A stretch of DNA of 64,000 bases from Gallionella sp. (lineage in GTDB: Bacteria > Pseudomonadota > Gammaproteobacteria > Burkholderiales > Gallionellaceae): contig JAUXOL010000016.1 of NCBI GenBank assembly GCA_030682375.1, forward strand, positions 330,577 to 394,576, given 5' to 3'. Position 1 is the stretch's first letter, and each line of letters begins with the position of its first letter. The notes beneath the pieces are model-generated. The model saw only the letters and a list, made by a program, of their open reading frames with translations, was not told the origin of the DNA and did not search any database. The position numbers and the translations under genes were made by a program. This document shows, piece by piece, positions 23,913-34,422 of this stretch.

Positions 23913-25702
23913 GACGAAGCCCCTCCTTGTAATGCCACTTCCGGGTAATGACGCTGGTTGACGTACAGGCTGTTGCCGCGCAACTTCTTGGCCATCTTCT
24001 TGGACTCGGTCGCCACCACGGCGATTTCCTTGTGCGAACCGAATGTCCTGGGCTCGACGATCACGGCGCCTATCGACAGCGACACCAGCGTGTGAAACTC
24101 CTTTTCCCCGCGGCGGTTCTCGGCGATATATCCGCCGCGCTCGACATCGCTCGCGCTGAAGAACGTTTTGACTTCGTTTTCGAATCGCTCCAGCATGCTG
24201 TTGCAACGCTCTTTCCAGTCTCGGCTGCGGAACAGCGCAATGAAATCGTCGCCGCCGATGTGTCCGACGAAGTCCAGGTCCGTCTCGCTTAATTCGACGA
24301 TGATCTTGGCCGTCATCTGTATCACCGCGTCGCCCATGCTGAACCCGTAAACATCGTTGAACGGCTTGAAGTTATCGAGATCGAAATAGGCCAGGCAGAA
24401 CGGCTCATGGCTCTGCAGCAAGCTATCCACTTCGTCGTCGATACACCCGTTGCCGGGCAAGCCGGTTAGCGGATTGGCGTAGCGTGCCGACTGGATCTGC
24501 ATTTCCGTGATCTCATGGATCAGGTTCTGGCTGGTGCCGACCCCCAGATACTGTCCGTTGTCGGTAAAGATGAACCCCATCGAAATATGCCGCTGATCAT
24601 CCGCCAGCAAGCGGCTCAGCTCCTGGATGGATATATTCTTGTCCACGATCAACGGCTCCGGGTCCATGAACGTAGTGCATGGCTTTTTGCCGTATAACTC
24701 GCGCTGATAAGGCCTTGCGTAGCGGTTGATGAATACCCCGCGATTGATCAGCCCGATCGGGATATTGTTGTTGGTCACGGCCACCAGGGTGATCTGCGGA
24801 TTCTTCTCGAACAGGCTGAACACATCTTCGTTGCAATCTTCCAGCCTGAAGCACGGCACGCGCTCCAGCAGTGCGCGCTCTATCCGGTTGCGCTCCCCGC
24901 CATGCTTGGGGTCGTTATGGTTGAGCGCATCCAGAACATCCCGCGAGATCCTGCGCATCGGATTCTTGCTTGCCCGCGCCACGAAATCGCCCATGCCGAA
25001 CGGAATCCCGATCTCGTTCAACAGCAGCATTTCGCTGCGCGTATCCACGCCGGAGGCGATCAGGCGGCAGCCAGTGTTGCGCATGAGCTTGTGCAGCGCC
25101 TTGACCAGCTTGAGCTTGCTCGGCTCCTTGTCGATGTCCTCGACCAGATAGCGATCCAGCAATACGAACTCCGGCAGCAGCTCATTCTTCTCTCCGGCCT
25201 TGTCCAACACGGCAGATATCTCGTCCACCGCAACGGCGTAACCGCGTTCGTTGTAACGGGCCAGCAGCCGCTGTAGCAGCCCGTCGTTGTCCTCGAGGCG
25301 CGCGACAAAGCCATTGAAGAAAAGCACCACTCTGGATGGATCGATTCCGGATTGCTGAATCAGCTTGTCGATCTTCACGTCCTTGAGCTTGTCGACATAA
25401 GAATAGACGCTGATATCCAGTCTCAGGAACAGGATGCCCGGCAGCTTGCTTTCGACAAACGTGCGCAACACCACTTCCAGACAGTGGTTCTCCAGCTCGA
25501 TCAGCTGACCGCACTCCCATGCCGCCTTGTATAGCCTTTCGGGCGAGCACAGCAAGTCGCCGGAGGGACCGCGGACGCTGCCCACATAGCCGAATATCTT
25601 GCCGGAATCCAGCCAGACCAATGGCTGATAGGTGGCCGAGATCAACTCGCCTTCGATCAGCGCGGGTACCGTCAATGCGGTTTCTGAATCGTCTTTAGCC
25701 AT
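23909..25702 (-). CDS. Degenerate EAL - CBS-like - GGDEF protein, paralogue of the 8225-10048 product
   Basis: About 597 residues from ATG 25702 (ATG 25765 and TTG 25789 are alternatives; no clear ribosome-binding site decides). The architecture equals the protein at 8225-10048, and shared stretches include KKPCTT, QSARYANPLT, PFNDVYGF and GHIGGDDF. In the EAL-like domain every catalytic motif is lost: FEGLIRG becomes YVGSVRG, LNVS becomes LRLD, IEITE becomes LFFNG, IDDLG becomes VDEIS, AEGIE becomes ASGVD. The CX2CX5CX6C insertion is also missing. The GGDDF motif is kept, without an I-site. It probably acts as a sensor or a cyclase rather than a phosphodiesterase. It leads the operon with receiver-PP2C and PAS-GGDEF-EAL genes. 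Confidence 0.88.
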   Translation of the reverse strand: MAKDDSETALTVPALIEGELISATYQPLVWLDSGKIFGYVGSVRGPSGDLLCSPERLYKAAWECGQLIELENHCLEVVLRTFVESKLPGILFLRLDISVYSYVDKLKDVKIDKLIQQSGIDPSRVVLFFNGFVARLEDNDGLLQRLLARYNERGYAVAVDEISAVLDKAGEKNELLPEFVLLDRYLVEDIDKEPSKLKLVKALHKLMRNTGCRLIASGVDTRSEMLLLNEIGIPFGMGDFVARASKNPMRRISRDVLDALNHNDPKHGGERNRIERALLERVPCFRLEDCNEDVFSLFEKNPQITLVAVTNNNIPIGLINRGVFINRYARPYQRELYGKKPCTTFMDPEPLIVDKNISIQELSRLLADDQRHISMGFIFTDNGQYLGVGTSQNLIHEITEMQIQSARYANPLTGLPGNGCIDDEVDSLLQSHEPFCLAYFDLDNFKPFNDVYGFSMGDAVIQMTAKIIVELSETDLDFVGHIGGDDFIALFRSRDWKERCNSMLERFENEVKTFFSASDVERGGYIAENRRGEKEFHTLVSLSIGAVIVEPRTFGSHKEIAVVATESKKMAKKLRGNSLYVNQRHYPEVALQGGASS

Positions 25703-25895
25703 TTTCAGGGAAGCCCCGGTATAGGCGAGAAAGGGTCGCCGAGACACAGCATAGGGAGACTTCATTTCAGCCGGGTTACGGCGATGCAACTCGTTGAAGA
25801 CCGATATGAGCGTTCTTAATTCTGAAACAAATCGGGACTAGGATCGGGTCGCCGATTCGACTCCGGTTCAAACACGCACAACAGGCGAGAGACCA

Positions 25896-28418
25896 ATGAA
25901 TACATTCGAAAAAATGACACTCATATCAAACGATTTCGACATAGCGGCACTCTTAAAGGACGAATCTTCCGGAACCACCTCGCTCGAAAACGACCTCACC
26001 GACCACCTGACCAATGCCGTGGGCAAGGATCATCTGGCGGCCACCGAACGGGACTGGTTCTATACCGCGGCCTATGTGGTGAGAAACCGGCTGATCAACA
26101 GGCGCATCGAAACCAAGCGCAATTACCAGAGCCACGACGCGAAGCGGATTTACTATTTCTCCATGGAGTTCCTGATGGGGCGCACGCTGATGAACAGCCT
26201 GCACAATCTGGGTTGCGAGCAGGATTATCGCGAGGCGCTGGACAAGCTGGGCATCGATCTCGACGAGATGAAGGAGATCGAACACGATGCCGCGCTCGGA
26301 AACGGCGGACTGGGAAGGCTGGCCGCCTGTTTTCTCGACTCCATGGCCACGCTCAATCTTCCCGGACACGGTTTCGGCATCCGTTACGAATACGGCATGT
26401 TTTCGCAGCGCATCGAAGACGGCCGACAGATCGAGCAACCCGACAACTGGTTGCGCTACGGCAACCCATGGGAATTCCCGCGCCCGGAAGTGCTTTATCA
26501 CGTCAAATTCAACGGCAAAGTCGTTACGCACAACGATGAACTCGGGATACAGAAACACCATTGGGTGGATTCCGACGATGTACTGGCCATGGCCTACGAT
26601 ACGCCGGTTCCGGGCTACGACACCCGGACAGTCAACAACATGCGCCTGTGGTCTGCCCATGCGACCCGCGATTTCGACTTGCGTTATTTCAACGAAGGAA
26701 ATTACATCAAGGCCGTAGAGAAGAAGAACGCGTCGGAAAACATCTCCAAGGTGCTGTATCCGGACGACTCGACCGCAGTCGGTCACGAGTTGCGCTTGAA
26801 ACAGCAATACTTTCTGGTATGCGCCTCGCTGCAGGACATCCTCTCGCACTACCAGCGATTCCATCGGAACCTCGACGAGTTCGCCGACAAGATCGCCATC
26901 CAGCTGAACGACACGCATCCCTCCATCGCCATCGCCGAACTGATGCGCGTGCTGGTGGATCTGCATCACATGGAATGGGATAAAGCCTGGGACATCACCA
27001 CCCGCACCTTCGCCTACACCAACCACACCCTGATGCCCGAGGCGCTGGAAACCTGGCCGGTCGGGCTGCTGGAACGCATCCTGCCGCGCCATCTGCAGAT
27101 CATTTACGAAATCAATCACCGCTTCCTGAAGGATGTCATGCACCGCTATCCGGGCGACACCGACATGCTGCGCCGCATGTCCATCATCGACGAGAGCGGA
27201 GACAAGCGCATCCGCATGTCGCATCTAGCCATTGTCGGCAGCCACAAGGTGAACGGCGTGGCGCAGATACACACCGAGCTGATGAAGCAGACCATCTTCG
27301 CCGACTTCGACCGTTTCTATCCCAGCAAGATCGTCAACATGACCAACGGCATCACGCCGCGCCGCTGGCTGAGTCAGGCCAATCCGCTCTTGTCGGCGCT
27401 CATCACCTCGCGGATCGGCGATGGCTGGATCAAGGACCTGAGCCAATTGAAACGCCTGATCCCGCTGGCCGAAGACGCCAGCTTTCGCATGGAGCTCTCC
27501 GACATCAAACGCACCAACAAGGAACGCTTCGCCGCGATGCTTCAGCAGCGGCATGGCATCTCCATCAACGCCGACTCGCTGTTCGATGTCCAGATCAAGC
27601 GCATCCATGAATACAAGCGCCAGTTACTCAACGTCCTGCATGTGGTGACGCTGTACAACCGTATCCGCAAGGGAGAAGACACCGTGCCGCGCACCGTGAT
27701 CTTCGGCGGCAAGGCGGCACCCGGCTACGCGATGGCCAAGCTCATTATCAAACTCATCAACGATATCGCCGACATCGTCAATAACGATCCCGTCGCCGCC
27801 AATCGCCTTAAAGTGGTGTTCATCCCCAACTACGGTGTGACTACCGCAGAAAACATCATTCCCGCCGCAGACCTGTCGGAACAGATATCCACCGCAGGAA
27901 CCGAAGCCTCCGGCACCGGCAACATGAAACTCGCACTGAACGGCGCGCTAACCATAGGCACGTTGGACGGTGCCAACGTCGAGATCATGCAGGAAGTCGG
28001 GGCCAACAACATCTTCATCTTCGGCCTCAACGCACAGGACGTCGAAAGAACCAGAGCAAACGGCTACCGACCGCTCGATTACTACCATGCGAACAACGAA
28101 CTGCGCGAAGTGATCGACATGATCGCCGCGGGCTTCTTCTCTCAGGATGAGCCGGGCAGATTCAGACCGATAGTCGATGCGCTGCTGGCACACGGAGACC
28201 ATTACCTGCTGCTGGCCGACTATGCGTCCTATGTCTCATGCCAAAAGGACGTAGAATCGACCTACAGGCATCAGGACGAGTGGCTGAAGAAAGCCATACT
28301 GAACATCGCCAACATGGGAAAGTTCTCCAGCGACCGGACCATCATGCAATATGCCGAACACATCTGGGGCGCGAAACCGTTTGCCCCCTCACCGAACAAG
28401 TCAACCACCCGAATCTAA
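25896..28418 (+). CDS. glgP: Glycogen/alpha-glucan phosphorylase
   Basis: 840 residues, standard length. It uses inorganic phosphate to release glucose-1-phosphate from glycogen. Landmarks are [16 protein letters not shown] near residue 90, [17 protein letters not shown] (about 132-148), and the pyridoxal phosphate site [19 protein letters not shown] (about 670-688). The ATG at 25896 has GGCGAGAGACC upstream. It is followed 14 bp later by phosphoketolase and then acetate kinase, a likely operon. It is transcribed away from the signalling operon that starts near 25.7 kb. Confidence 0.97.
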   Translation: MNTFEKMTLISNDFDIAALLKDESSGTTSLENDLTDHLTNAVGKDHLAATERDWFYTAAYVVRNRLINRRIETKRNYQSHDAKRIYYFSMEFLMGRTLMNSLHNLGCEQDYREALDKLGIDLDEMKEIEHDAALGNGGLGRLAACFLDSMATLNLPGHGFGIRYEYGMFSQRIEDGRQIEQPDNWLRYGNPWEFPRPEVLYHVKFNGKVVTHNDELGIQKHHWVDSDDVLAMAYDTPVPGYDTRTVNNMRLWSAHATRDFDLRYFNEGNYIKAVEKKNASENISKVLYPDDSTAVGHELRLKQQYFLVCASLQDILSHYQRFHRNLDEFADKIAIQLNDTHPSIAIAELMRVLVDLHHMEWDKAWDITTRTFAYTNHTLMPEALETWPVGLLERILPRHLQIIYEINHRFLKDVMHRYPGDTDMLRRMSIIDESGDKRIRMSHLAIVGSHKVNGVAQIHTELMKQTIFADFDRFYPSKIVNMTNGITPRRWLSQANPLLSALITSRIGDGWIKDLSQLKRLIPLAEDASFRMELSDIKRTNKERFAAMLQQRHGISINADSLFDVQIKRIHEYKRQLLNVLHVVTLYNRIRKGEDTVPRTVIFGGKAAPGYAMAKLIIKLINDIADIVNNDPVAANRLKVVFIPNYGVTTAENIIPAADLSEQISTAGTEASGTGNMKLALNGALTIGTLDGANVEIMQEVGANNIFIFGLNAQDVERTRANGYRPLDYYHANNELREVIDMIAAGFFSQDEPGRFRPIVDALLAHGDHYLLLADYASYVSCQKDVESTYRHQDEWLKKAILNIANMGKFSSDRTIMQYAEHIWGAKPFAPSPNKSTTRI

Positions 28419-28432
28419 TCCGGAGAAGAACC

Positions 28433-30793
28433 ATGAGCATCGCACTATCCCAGGACGAAATTGCAAAAATCGACGCCTACTGGCGCGCCTGCAACTACCT
28501 CGCTGCAGGCATGATCTATCTGCGCGACAACCCGTTGCTCAAGGAGCCGCTGAAGCTCGAACACATCAAGAACCGATTGCTCGGACACTGGGGCGCGAGC
28601 CCCGGCCTGGCGTTCACTTATATCCACATGAACCGTCTCATCAACAAGTACGATCTGGACGCTATCTTCATGGCCGGCCCCGGCCACGGCGCGCCCGGCG
28701 TATTGGCCCCGGTGTATCTGGAAGGCCGCTACAGCGAGGTGTATCCCAACAAGGGCGAGACCATCGAGGGCATGCGCCAGTTCTTCAAGGAGTTCTCCTT
28801 CCCCGGCGGCATCGGCAGCCATTGCACGCCGGAGACCCCCGGCTCCATCCACGAAGGCGGCGAACTCGGATACAGCGTGTCGCACGCGTTCGGTGCGGCT
28901 TACGATAATCCAGATTTGATCGTGACGGTTGTGGTCGGCGACGGCGAATCCGAGACTGCGCCGCTGGCGACGTCGTGGCACTCCAATAAATTCCTCAACC
29001 CTATCCGCGACGGCGCGGTGCTGCCGGTGCTGCATCTGAACGGTTACAAGATCAACAACCCGACCATCCTGTCGCGCATCTCGCACGAAGAGCTGGAGAA
29101 CCTGTTCAAGGGTTACGGCTGGACGCCGTATTTCGTCGAGGGTAGCGATCCCGAGACCATGCATCAGGCGATGGCCGCGACCATGGAAGCCTGCGTGCTC
29201 GAGATTCGCCGCATCCAGCAGGAGGCGCGCAGCAGCGGCAAACCGATCCGCCCGCGCTGGCCGATGATCGTGCTGCGCTCGCCCAAGGGCTGGACCGGCC
29301 CGAAGGAAGTAGACGGCAAGAAGGTGGAAGGTTTCTGGCGTTCGCACCAGGTGCCTATCGGCGACGTGAAGACACCAGAGCATTTCGCCAAGCTGGAAGA
29401 GTGGCTCAAGAGCTACAAGACGGAAGAACTGTTCGACGAGAACGGCACGCTGTTGCCCGAACTGAAGGCGCTGGCTCCCAAGGGCAACCGCCGCATGAGC
29501 GCAAACCATCACGCCAACGGCGGCCAGTTGCGCCGCGCGCTGCACATGCCGGATTGCAAGGACTACGCCATCGAAGTGACAAAGCCGGGTACGACCGTAG
29601 CCGAGAACACCCGTCCGCTGGGCAAGTTCCTGCGAGACATCATGCGCGACAACATGACCAACTTCCGCGTGTTCGGCCCGGACGAGAACAGTTCGAACAA
29701 ACTGGACAACATCTACGAAGTCAGCAAGAAGACCTGGCTGGCCGACTATCTGCCAGAGGATGCGGGCGGCGGCGAACTGTCGCCGGACGGTCGCGTGATG
29801 GAAATGCTGTCCGAGCACACGCTGGAAGGCTGGCTGGAAGGCTATCTGCTGACCGGTCGCCACGGCTTCTTCTCCACTTACGAAGCCTTCGTGCATGTCA
29901 TCGACTCGATGTTCAACCAGCACGCCAAATGGCTGGCGATGTCCAAGGAAGTGGCTTGGCGCGCACCGGTGTCGTCGCTGAATTTGCTGATCACCTCCAC
30001 CGTGTGGCGGCAGGATCATAACGGTTTCACCCATCAGGACCCCGGCTTCCTCGATCTGGTCGTCAACAAGAGCCCGGAAGTCACGCGCATCTACCTGCCG
30101 CCCGACGTGAACTGTTTGTTGTCGGTCGCCGACCATTGCCTGAAGAGCACCGACTACATCAACGTCATCGTCTGCGATAAACAGAAGCACTTGCAGTTCC
30201 TCGACATGGATGCGGCCGCCAAGCATTGCAATAAGGGCATCGGCATCTGGGACTGGGCCAGCAACGACCAAGGCTTCGAACCCGACGTGGTGATGGCCAG
30301 CGCCGGCGACATCCCGACCAAGGAAGCCTTGGCGGCCACCGTGCTGCTGCGCGAGAACTTCCCCGACCTGAAGGTGCGCTTCATCAACGTGGTCGATCTG
30401 TACAAACTCTCGCCAGCCAGCGAACACCCGCACGGCCTGACCGACCGCGACTTCGACAGCCTGTTCACGCTGGACAAGCCGGTGATGTTCAACTTCCACG
30501 GCTACCCCTGGCTGATCCACCGCCTCGCCTATCGCCGCAACAACCACAAGAATTTCCACGTGCGCGGCTACAAGGAAAAAGGCAGCATCAACACCCCGCT
30601 GGAACTGGCGATCCAGAACCAGATCGACCGCTTCAGCCTGGTGATAGACATCATCGACCGCATCCCCGCGCTGCATGTATCGGGCGCGCATGTAAAGGAG
30701 AAGATGCTGAACATGCAGATCGATTGCCGCAACTATGCGTACGAGCATGGCACCGATTTGCCGGAAGTGGATGGTTGGACTTGGCCTTATTGA
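28433..30793 (+). CDS. xfp: Xylulose-5-phosphate/fructose-6-phosphate phosphoketolase
   Basis: 786 residues, a thiamine diphosphate enzyme that splits xylulose-5-P or fructose-6-P with inorganic phosphate into acetyl phosphate plus glyceraldehyde-3-P or erythrose-4-P. Visible are GPGHGAPG (about residues 80-87), [15 protein letters not shown] (about 140-155), the ThDP motif [12 protein letters not shown], and [19 protein letters not shown]. The ATG at 28433 follows CCGGAGAAGAACC; the frame continues upstream, but only as a shadow inside glgP. It sits between glgP and ackA in a carbon-to-ATP route. Confidence 0.97.
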   Translation: MSIALSQDEIAKIDAYWRACNYLAAGMIYLRDNPLLKEPLKLEHIKNRLLGHWGASPGLAFTYIHMNRLINKYDLDAIFMAGPGHGAPGVLAPVYLEGRYSEVYPNKGETIEGMRQFFKEFSFPGGIGSHCTPETPGSIHEGGELGYSVSHAFGAAYDNPDLIVTVVVGDGESETAPLATSWHSNKFLNPIRDGAVLPVLHLNGYKINNPTILSRISHEELENLFKGYGWTPYFVEGSDPETMHQAMAATMEACVLEIRRIQQEARSSGKPIRPRWPMIVLRSPKGWTGPKEVDGKKVEGFWRSHQVPIGDVKTPEHFAKLEEWLKSYKTEELFDENGTLLPELKALAPKGNRRMSANHHANGGQLRRALHMPDCKDYAIEVTKPGTTVAENTRPLGKFLRDIMRDNMTNFRVFGPDENSSNKLDNIYEVSKKTWLADYLPEDAGGGELSPDGRVMEMLSEHTLEGWLEGYLLTGRHGFFSTYEAFVHVIDSMFNQHAKWLAMSKEVAWRAPVSSLNLLITSTVWRQDHNGFTHQDPGFLDLVVNKSPEVTRIYLPPDVNCLLSVADHCLKSTDYINVIVCDKQKHLQFLDMDAAAKHCNKGIGIWDWASNDQGFEPDVVMASAGDIPTKEALAATVLLRENFPDLKVRFINVVDLYKLSPASEHPHGLTDRDFDSLFTLDKPVMFNFHGYPWLIHRLAYRRNNHKNFHVRGYKEKGSINTPLELAIQNQIDRFSLVIDIIDRIPALHVSGAHVKEKMLNMQIDCRNYAYEHGTDLPEVDGWTWPY

Positions 30794-30810
30794 GCTTGTA
30801 GCTTGTTGCC

Positions 30811-30862
30811 GGTAGCGGGTAGCCAAACCCGCCTTGCTACCGGCTACCGGCTACCCGCTACC
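30811..30862 (+). repeat. Intercistronic inverted repeat between xfp and ackA
   Basis: Perfect 13-bp arms GGTAGCGGGTAGC (30811-30823) and GCTACCCGCTACC (30850-30862) enclose a 26-nt loop with further GCTACCGG repeats. It ends 4 bp before the ackA ATG, where no Shine-Dalgarno is visible, so the structure may control ackA translation or mRNA processing. Confidence 0.7.
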
Positions 30863-30866
30863 AGCT

Positions 30867-31925
30867 ATGAAAACCATCCTCACCATCAACAGCGGTTCGT
30901 CGTCGATCAAGGCCAGCCTGTTCGACGCGGACGGCTCGCGGCGGAATTTCCGTTACGAGCATCTGCGCGACCATGCACCGGCTTTCGATCAACTGATGAA
31001 TGACCTGCACGGGCATGAACCCGACATCGTCGGCCATCGTTTCGTGCATGGCGGCGAGATCGTCGATGCCGCGCGGCTGGTGGATGCGGCCGAACGCACA
31101 CGGCTGGAAGGCATCGTCCACCTCGCACCGCTGCATCTGCCGGGCAATTTGCTGGGACTGGATCTGTGTCGGCAGCGTTTCGATGTGCCGCAAGTCGCCT
31201 GCTTCGACACCGCGTTCCACAGCACCATGCCGGAATTGGCGAAGCGCCTGCCTGTCCCGCAGGAACTCGGCCTGCGCCGCTACGGCTTCCACGGACTCAA
31301 CTATGCTTACATCGCATCGCGGCTGCCCGAACTTATCGGCGATGGTGCTAGAGGCAAGATCGTCGTCGCCCACCTCGGCAGCGGTGCCAGCCTGTGCCTG
31401 CTGGAAAACCTGAAATCGACGGACACCACGATGGGCTACACCCCGGCGGGCGGCATCGTCATGGGCACGCGCAGCGGCGACCTAGATCCTGGCGTGATGC
31501 TGGAACTGGCCAAACGCTATGACGCAGCCCAGTTGAGCGACATCGTGTTCCACCACATGGGATTGCTCGCGCTGTCCAACGGCGAGAGCAGCGAAATGAG
31601 CGAACTGCTGGTCAGCGACAACGCGCAAGCGAGATTCGCGGTCGATTATTTCTGCCGCGAGGTGCGCGCCGCCATCGGCAGCCTTGCGGCCAAATCCAGC
31701 GGCATAGACGCGCTGGTGTTCACCGGCGGCATCGGCGAACACGCCGCATCGATACGCCGCGAGATATGCCAACCGCTGGACTTCCTCGGTTTCTCGCTGG
31801 ACGACGACGCCAACCGCGCGAACTCCCCCCGGATAGAAAACACAGACTCCAAACCCGTGCTTGTCGTCTCCGCCGATGAAGAGGCGATGATCGCCGACCT
31901 GTGCCGAGGATTCGCGCCCGCCTAG
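30867..31925 (+). CDS. ackA: Acetate kinase
   Basis: 352 residues, shorter than the usual ~400 of E. coli AckA but with all the signatures: ILTINSGSSSIKASLF at the N-terminus, GHRFVHGG, FDTAFHSTMP, YGFHGLNYAYI, VVAHLGSGASL, MGTRSGDLDPG, and FTGGIGEHAASIR near the C-terminus. It converts acetyl phosphate from phosphoketolase into acetate and ATP. The start at ATG 30867 (MKTILTINSGS) is set by homology; there is no obvious ribosome-binding site and a large hairpin lies directly upstream. It is the last gene of glgP-xfp-ackA. Confidence 0.95.
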   Translation: MKTILTINSGSSSIKASLFDADGSRRNFRYEHLRDHAPAFDQLMNDLHGHEPDIVGHRFVHGGEIVDAARLVDAAERTRLEGIVHLAPLHLPGNLLGLDLCRQRFDVPQVACFDTAFHSTMPELAKRLPVPQELGLRRYGFHGLNYAYIASRLPELIGDGARGKIVVAHLGSGASLCLLENLKSTDTTMGYTPAGGIVMGTRSGDLDPGVMLELAKRYDAAQLSDIVFHHMGLLALSNGESSEMSELLVSDNAQARFAVDYFCREVRAAIGSLAAKSSGIDALVFTGGIGEHAASIRREICQPLDFLGFSLDDDANRANSPRIENTDSKPVLVVSADEEAMIADLCRGFAPA

Positions 31926-31959
31926 GCAACCTGAAAGCCCCGCCGGGCAACACCCCACC

Positions 31960-31979
31960 AATCGGCTAGCTAGCCGATT
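31960..31979. repeat. Perfect 20-bp palindrome after ackA
   Basis: AATCGGCTAGCTAGCCGATT lies 35 bp after the ackA stop. Without a T-run it is not a classical terminator. It could be a protein-binding site or a transcript-end hairpin. Confidence 0.55.
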
Positions 31980-32395
31980 CGACTCAATAAGTACATAGGC
32001 CGGAGTATCTAGATATTCCAGCCTATTGACGCATTGAGGCGGGACGGGGAGACTGCCGGACGCTTGCGGGGCCAGTATCGATTCGCCTCCAAACTTACGA
32101 AGTTACAGGGAGAGTTTGACGTGGTGTTTTTGTCGAAAAAATCAGGGGGCGCAAAAATCCCGCCTCCCATAAAAATAATATGTTGCGCGATTTTCCCCAG
32201 ATTGCACACCTCGAAGGTGCCTTTCATGGCATTTTTTAGGGTAGCTACTTTACGTTGAACTAAACCGCTACGCGGTGGCGCTCCGCTCCTCACCGTATTC
32301 TGCTTCAGCCTCCCAATTCCTCTTGCTGTAATTGACGTAAATATCTTCGATCCTTGATCGCGGGGGATGTCCCCGATCAGATCAAGGAGACGGAG
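31980..32395. other. Non-coding flank of the mobile element
   Basis: No supported gene. It includes an A/T-rich stretch (about 32110-32190), a weak hairpin TGCC-TTTCAT-GGCA followed by TTTTTT (about 32220-32237), a GAAC tetranucleotide at 32259-32262 of the kind used by IS91-type elements, and the ribosome-binding site AAGGAGACGGAG of the recombinase. The left end of the mobile element must lie in this stretch. Confidence 0.5.
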
Positions 32396-33247
32396 ATGAA
32401 GTCGTTACGTGAGCAGATGAGCGATGCAATGATCCTGCGCGGGTTTGCGGCGCGCACGCAAGAGTCCTACCTGGCGGCGGTGAGAGCCCTCGCGAAGCAC
32501 TACCGCCGCTCGCCGGATTCGCTGACAGCGGAAGAGGTGGAGGCCTACCACCTGCATCTGATCGTCGAGCGCAAGCTCGCTTATTCCAGCGTGAACCTGT
32601 CCGCCTCCGCCTGTCGCTTCCTGTTCGACAAGGTGTTGCGGCGGCCGCAAGCCCGGTTCGACATCCCGATGGCGAAGGTGCCCAAGTCGCTCCCGTGTGT
32701 GTTGTCGCGGGACGAAGTGAGCCGCCTGCTCGCGGCGGCCCCCAATCCGCGCGCCCGCGCCTTGCTGATGGCGACCTATGCCGCCGGGCTGCGCGTGACC
32801 GAGGTGTGTTCGCTGCAACTGGCGGACATCGAGAGCGCCCCCGACCGGATGTGCATCAAGGTGCGCGGCGGCAAAGGCGGCAAGGATCGCTACACCCTGC
32901 TATCCCCCGTCTTGCTGCAAACTTTGCGCGATTACTGGCAGCTGTATCACCCGCGCATCTGGCTGTTCCCGAACAAGTCCGGCGCGGAGCCGATCTGCGC
33001 CACCCTGGCGCAACGCATGTATTACGCCGCGCGCGACCGCGCCAAGCTCGGGCACCAGGGCGGCATCCACACCTTGCGCCACTGCTTCGCCACCCACCTG
33101 CTGGAATCCGGCGTGGATATTCACACCATCCAGCGCTTGCTGGGGCACGGCCATGTCTCGACCACCATGCGCTATTTCCACTTGGCGCAAACCAAACTGA
33201 CCGGCACCACGTCGCCGCTGGAGTTGCTCGACACCGCCCTGCGCTAG
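32396..33247 (+). CDS. Tyrosine recombinase associated with the IS91-type element
   Basis: 283 residues. An N-terminal SAM-like domain (about 1-90) precedes the catalytic domain with Arg in YAAGLRVTEVC, Lys in RGGKGGKDR, His-x-x-Arg in HTLRHCFATHLL, and the Tyr in GHGHVSTTMRYFH. It lacks the extra helix segment of integron integrases and is shorter than IntI, so it should not be read as an integron integrase despite the attC-like sites nearby. It ends 8 bp before the GTG of the transposase. The ATG at 32396 follows AAGGAGACGGAG. Confidence 0.9.
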   Translation: MKSLREQMSDAMILRGFAARTQESYLAAVRALAKHYRRSPDSLTAEEVEAYHLHLIVERKLAYSSVNLSASACRFLFDKVLRRPQARFDIPMAKVPKSLPCVLSRDEVSRLLAAAPNPRARALLMATYAAGLRVTEVCSLQLADIESAPDRMCIKVRGGKGGKDRYTLLSPVLLQTLRDYWQLYHPRIWLFPNKSGAEPICATLAQRMYYAARDRAKLGHQGGIHTLRHCFATHLLESGVDIHTIQRLLGHGHVSTTMRYFHLAQTKLTGTTSPLELLDTALR

Positions 33248-33255
33248 CCTTCATC

Positions 33256-34422
33256 GTGGCCCACGGTGTGGGCTTGGCCGACATTCTGCGCGACTACGGC
33301 CAGCCCTATCACGATTCGCACGATCTGTCCGTCGTCCAGGGGAAGGCGTGGCGGGCGATTGCCGCCTGCCGCACGCCGGCGCTGGGCGGGCATGTCGAGT
33401 GCTGCGACCGCTGCGGGGTGTTGCGCTATCAGTATCACTCCTGCCGCAACCGCCACTGCCCGCAATGCCAGACGCGCGCCAAGGAAGCCTGGCTCGCGGC
33501 GCGGCAGCGGGAGCTGTTGCCGGTGCCGTATTTCCATCTGGTGTTCACCTTGCCGCACGCCCTCAACGGGCTGGCGGGATGCGACTCGCGCGCGCTCTAC
33601 ACGTTGCTGTTCGGCGCGGCGGCACAGACGCTGAACGCGTTCGCCGCCAATCCGCGCTGGCTGGGCGGGACGCCCAGCTTTACGCTGGTGTTGCATACCT
33701 GGAAGCAAGACCTCGGGCGGCATGTCCATGTCCATGCGCTGGTGGCGGGCGGGGCGTTGGCGGCGGACGGCCAGTGGGTGGGCGCGAAACGGGGCTTTCT
33801 GTTTCCGGTGAAGGCGCTGTCGGGTGTGTACCGGGGCAAGTTTATGGATGCGCTCGATGCGGCGCGCAAGGTGGGTTGCCTGCACCACGATGCGGCACAG
33901 AGCGATGCGTCATGGCGGAGTCTCATTGCAGATTTGCGCCGCCATGACTGGGTGGTCTACGCCAAGCAACCGCTGGGCGGTCCGGCGCAGGTGCTGGAAT
34001 ATCTCGGGCGCTACACGCACCGGGTGGCCATCTCCAACGAGCGCATCCTCGGCATGGAGGGAAGCCGTGTGCGCTTCCGGGTGCGCGACTCGGCCAACGG
34101 CAACCGCAAGAAAGTGGTGCGCCTGGAGGCGGGCGAGTTCATCGGGCGCTTCATGCAGCACATCCTGCCCGGCGGATTCAAACGCATCCGCCACTACGGC
34201 TTGCTCGGCCCGGCGCACAAGACCGCCCATCTGGCCGCCGCCCGCGAGGCGCTGGCAGCGCCCCAGCCGGACCCGGTCGTGGTGGAATCGGTGGAGGCGT
34301 TCATGCGGCGGGTGGCGGGCATCGAGTGGCTAAACTGCCCGCACTGCCAGGAAGGACGGTTTGTGCTGGTGCAGGCAATCCCGGCACCCCTGCCGCGCGC
34401 CCCGCCCGGTAGATCGTCGTGA
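33256..34422 (+). CDS. IS91 family HUH transposase
   Basis: 388 residues from GTG 33256, chosen because relatives start with the GLADILRDYG helix. A zinc-ribbon near residues 40-70 (CCDRCG, CRNRHCPQCQ) is followed by the HUH motif HVHVHAL (about 159-165) and a catalytic-Tyr region YLGRYTHRVAISNERI (about 249-264). A second CPHC lies near the C-terminus. Rolling-circle transposition through single-stranded DNA is the expected activity. The gene looks intact. An overlapping longer frame that starts inside the recombinase gene is not the true start. Confidence 0.92.
   Translation: MAHGVGLADILRDYGQPYHDSHDLSVVQGKAWRAIAACRTPALGGHVECCDRCGVLRYQYHSCRNRHCPQCQTRAKEAWLAARQRELLPVPYFHLVFTLPHALNGLAGCDSRALYTLLFGAAAQTLNAFAANPRWLGGTPSFTLVLHTWKQDLGRHVHVHALVAGGALAADGQWVGAKRGFLFPVKALSGVYRGKFMDALDAARKVGCLHHDAAQSDASWRSLIADLRRHDWVVYAKQPLGGPAQVLEYLGRYTHRVAISNERILGMEGSRVRFRVRDSANGNRKKVVRLEAGEFIGRFMQHILPGGFKRIRHYGLLGPAHKTAHLAAAREALAAPQPDPVVVESVEAFMRRVAGIEWLNCPHCQEGRFVLVQAIPAPLPRAPPGRSS

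Noticed and set aside
22776..24206. 476-residue version of the receiver-PP2C protein
   Set aside because: The first 98 codons are Arg-rich antisense-like sequence overlapping the upstream gene; the receiver domain starts at the ATG at 23912.
28445..30826. Minus-strand ORF of 793 codons opposite phosphoketolase
   Set aside because: Shadow of xfp; no motif or ribosome-binding site.
32009..32293. 94-codon minus-strand ORF between ackA and the mobile element
   Set aside because: Odd composition, no ribosome-binding site or domain, located in probable mobile-element flank.
32396..33247. Tyrosine recombinase as an integron integrase
   Set aside because: It lacks the IntI-specific extra helix, is shorter, and is coupled to an IS91-type transposase. 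The attC-like sites nearby are treated as integrase-less.
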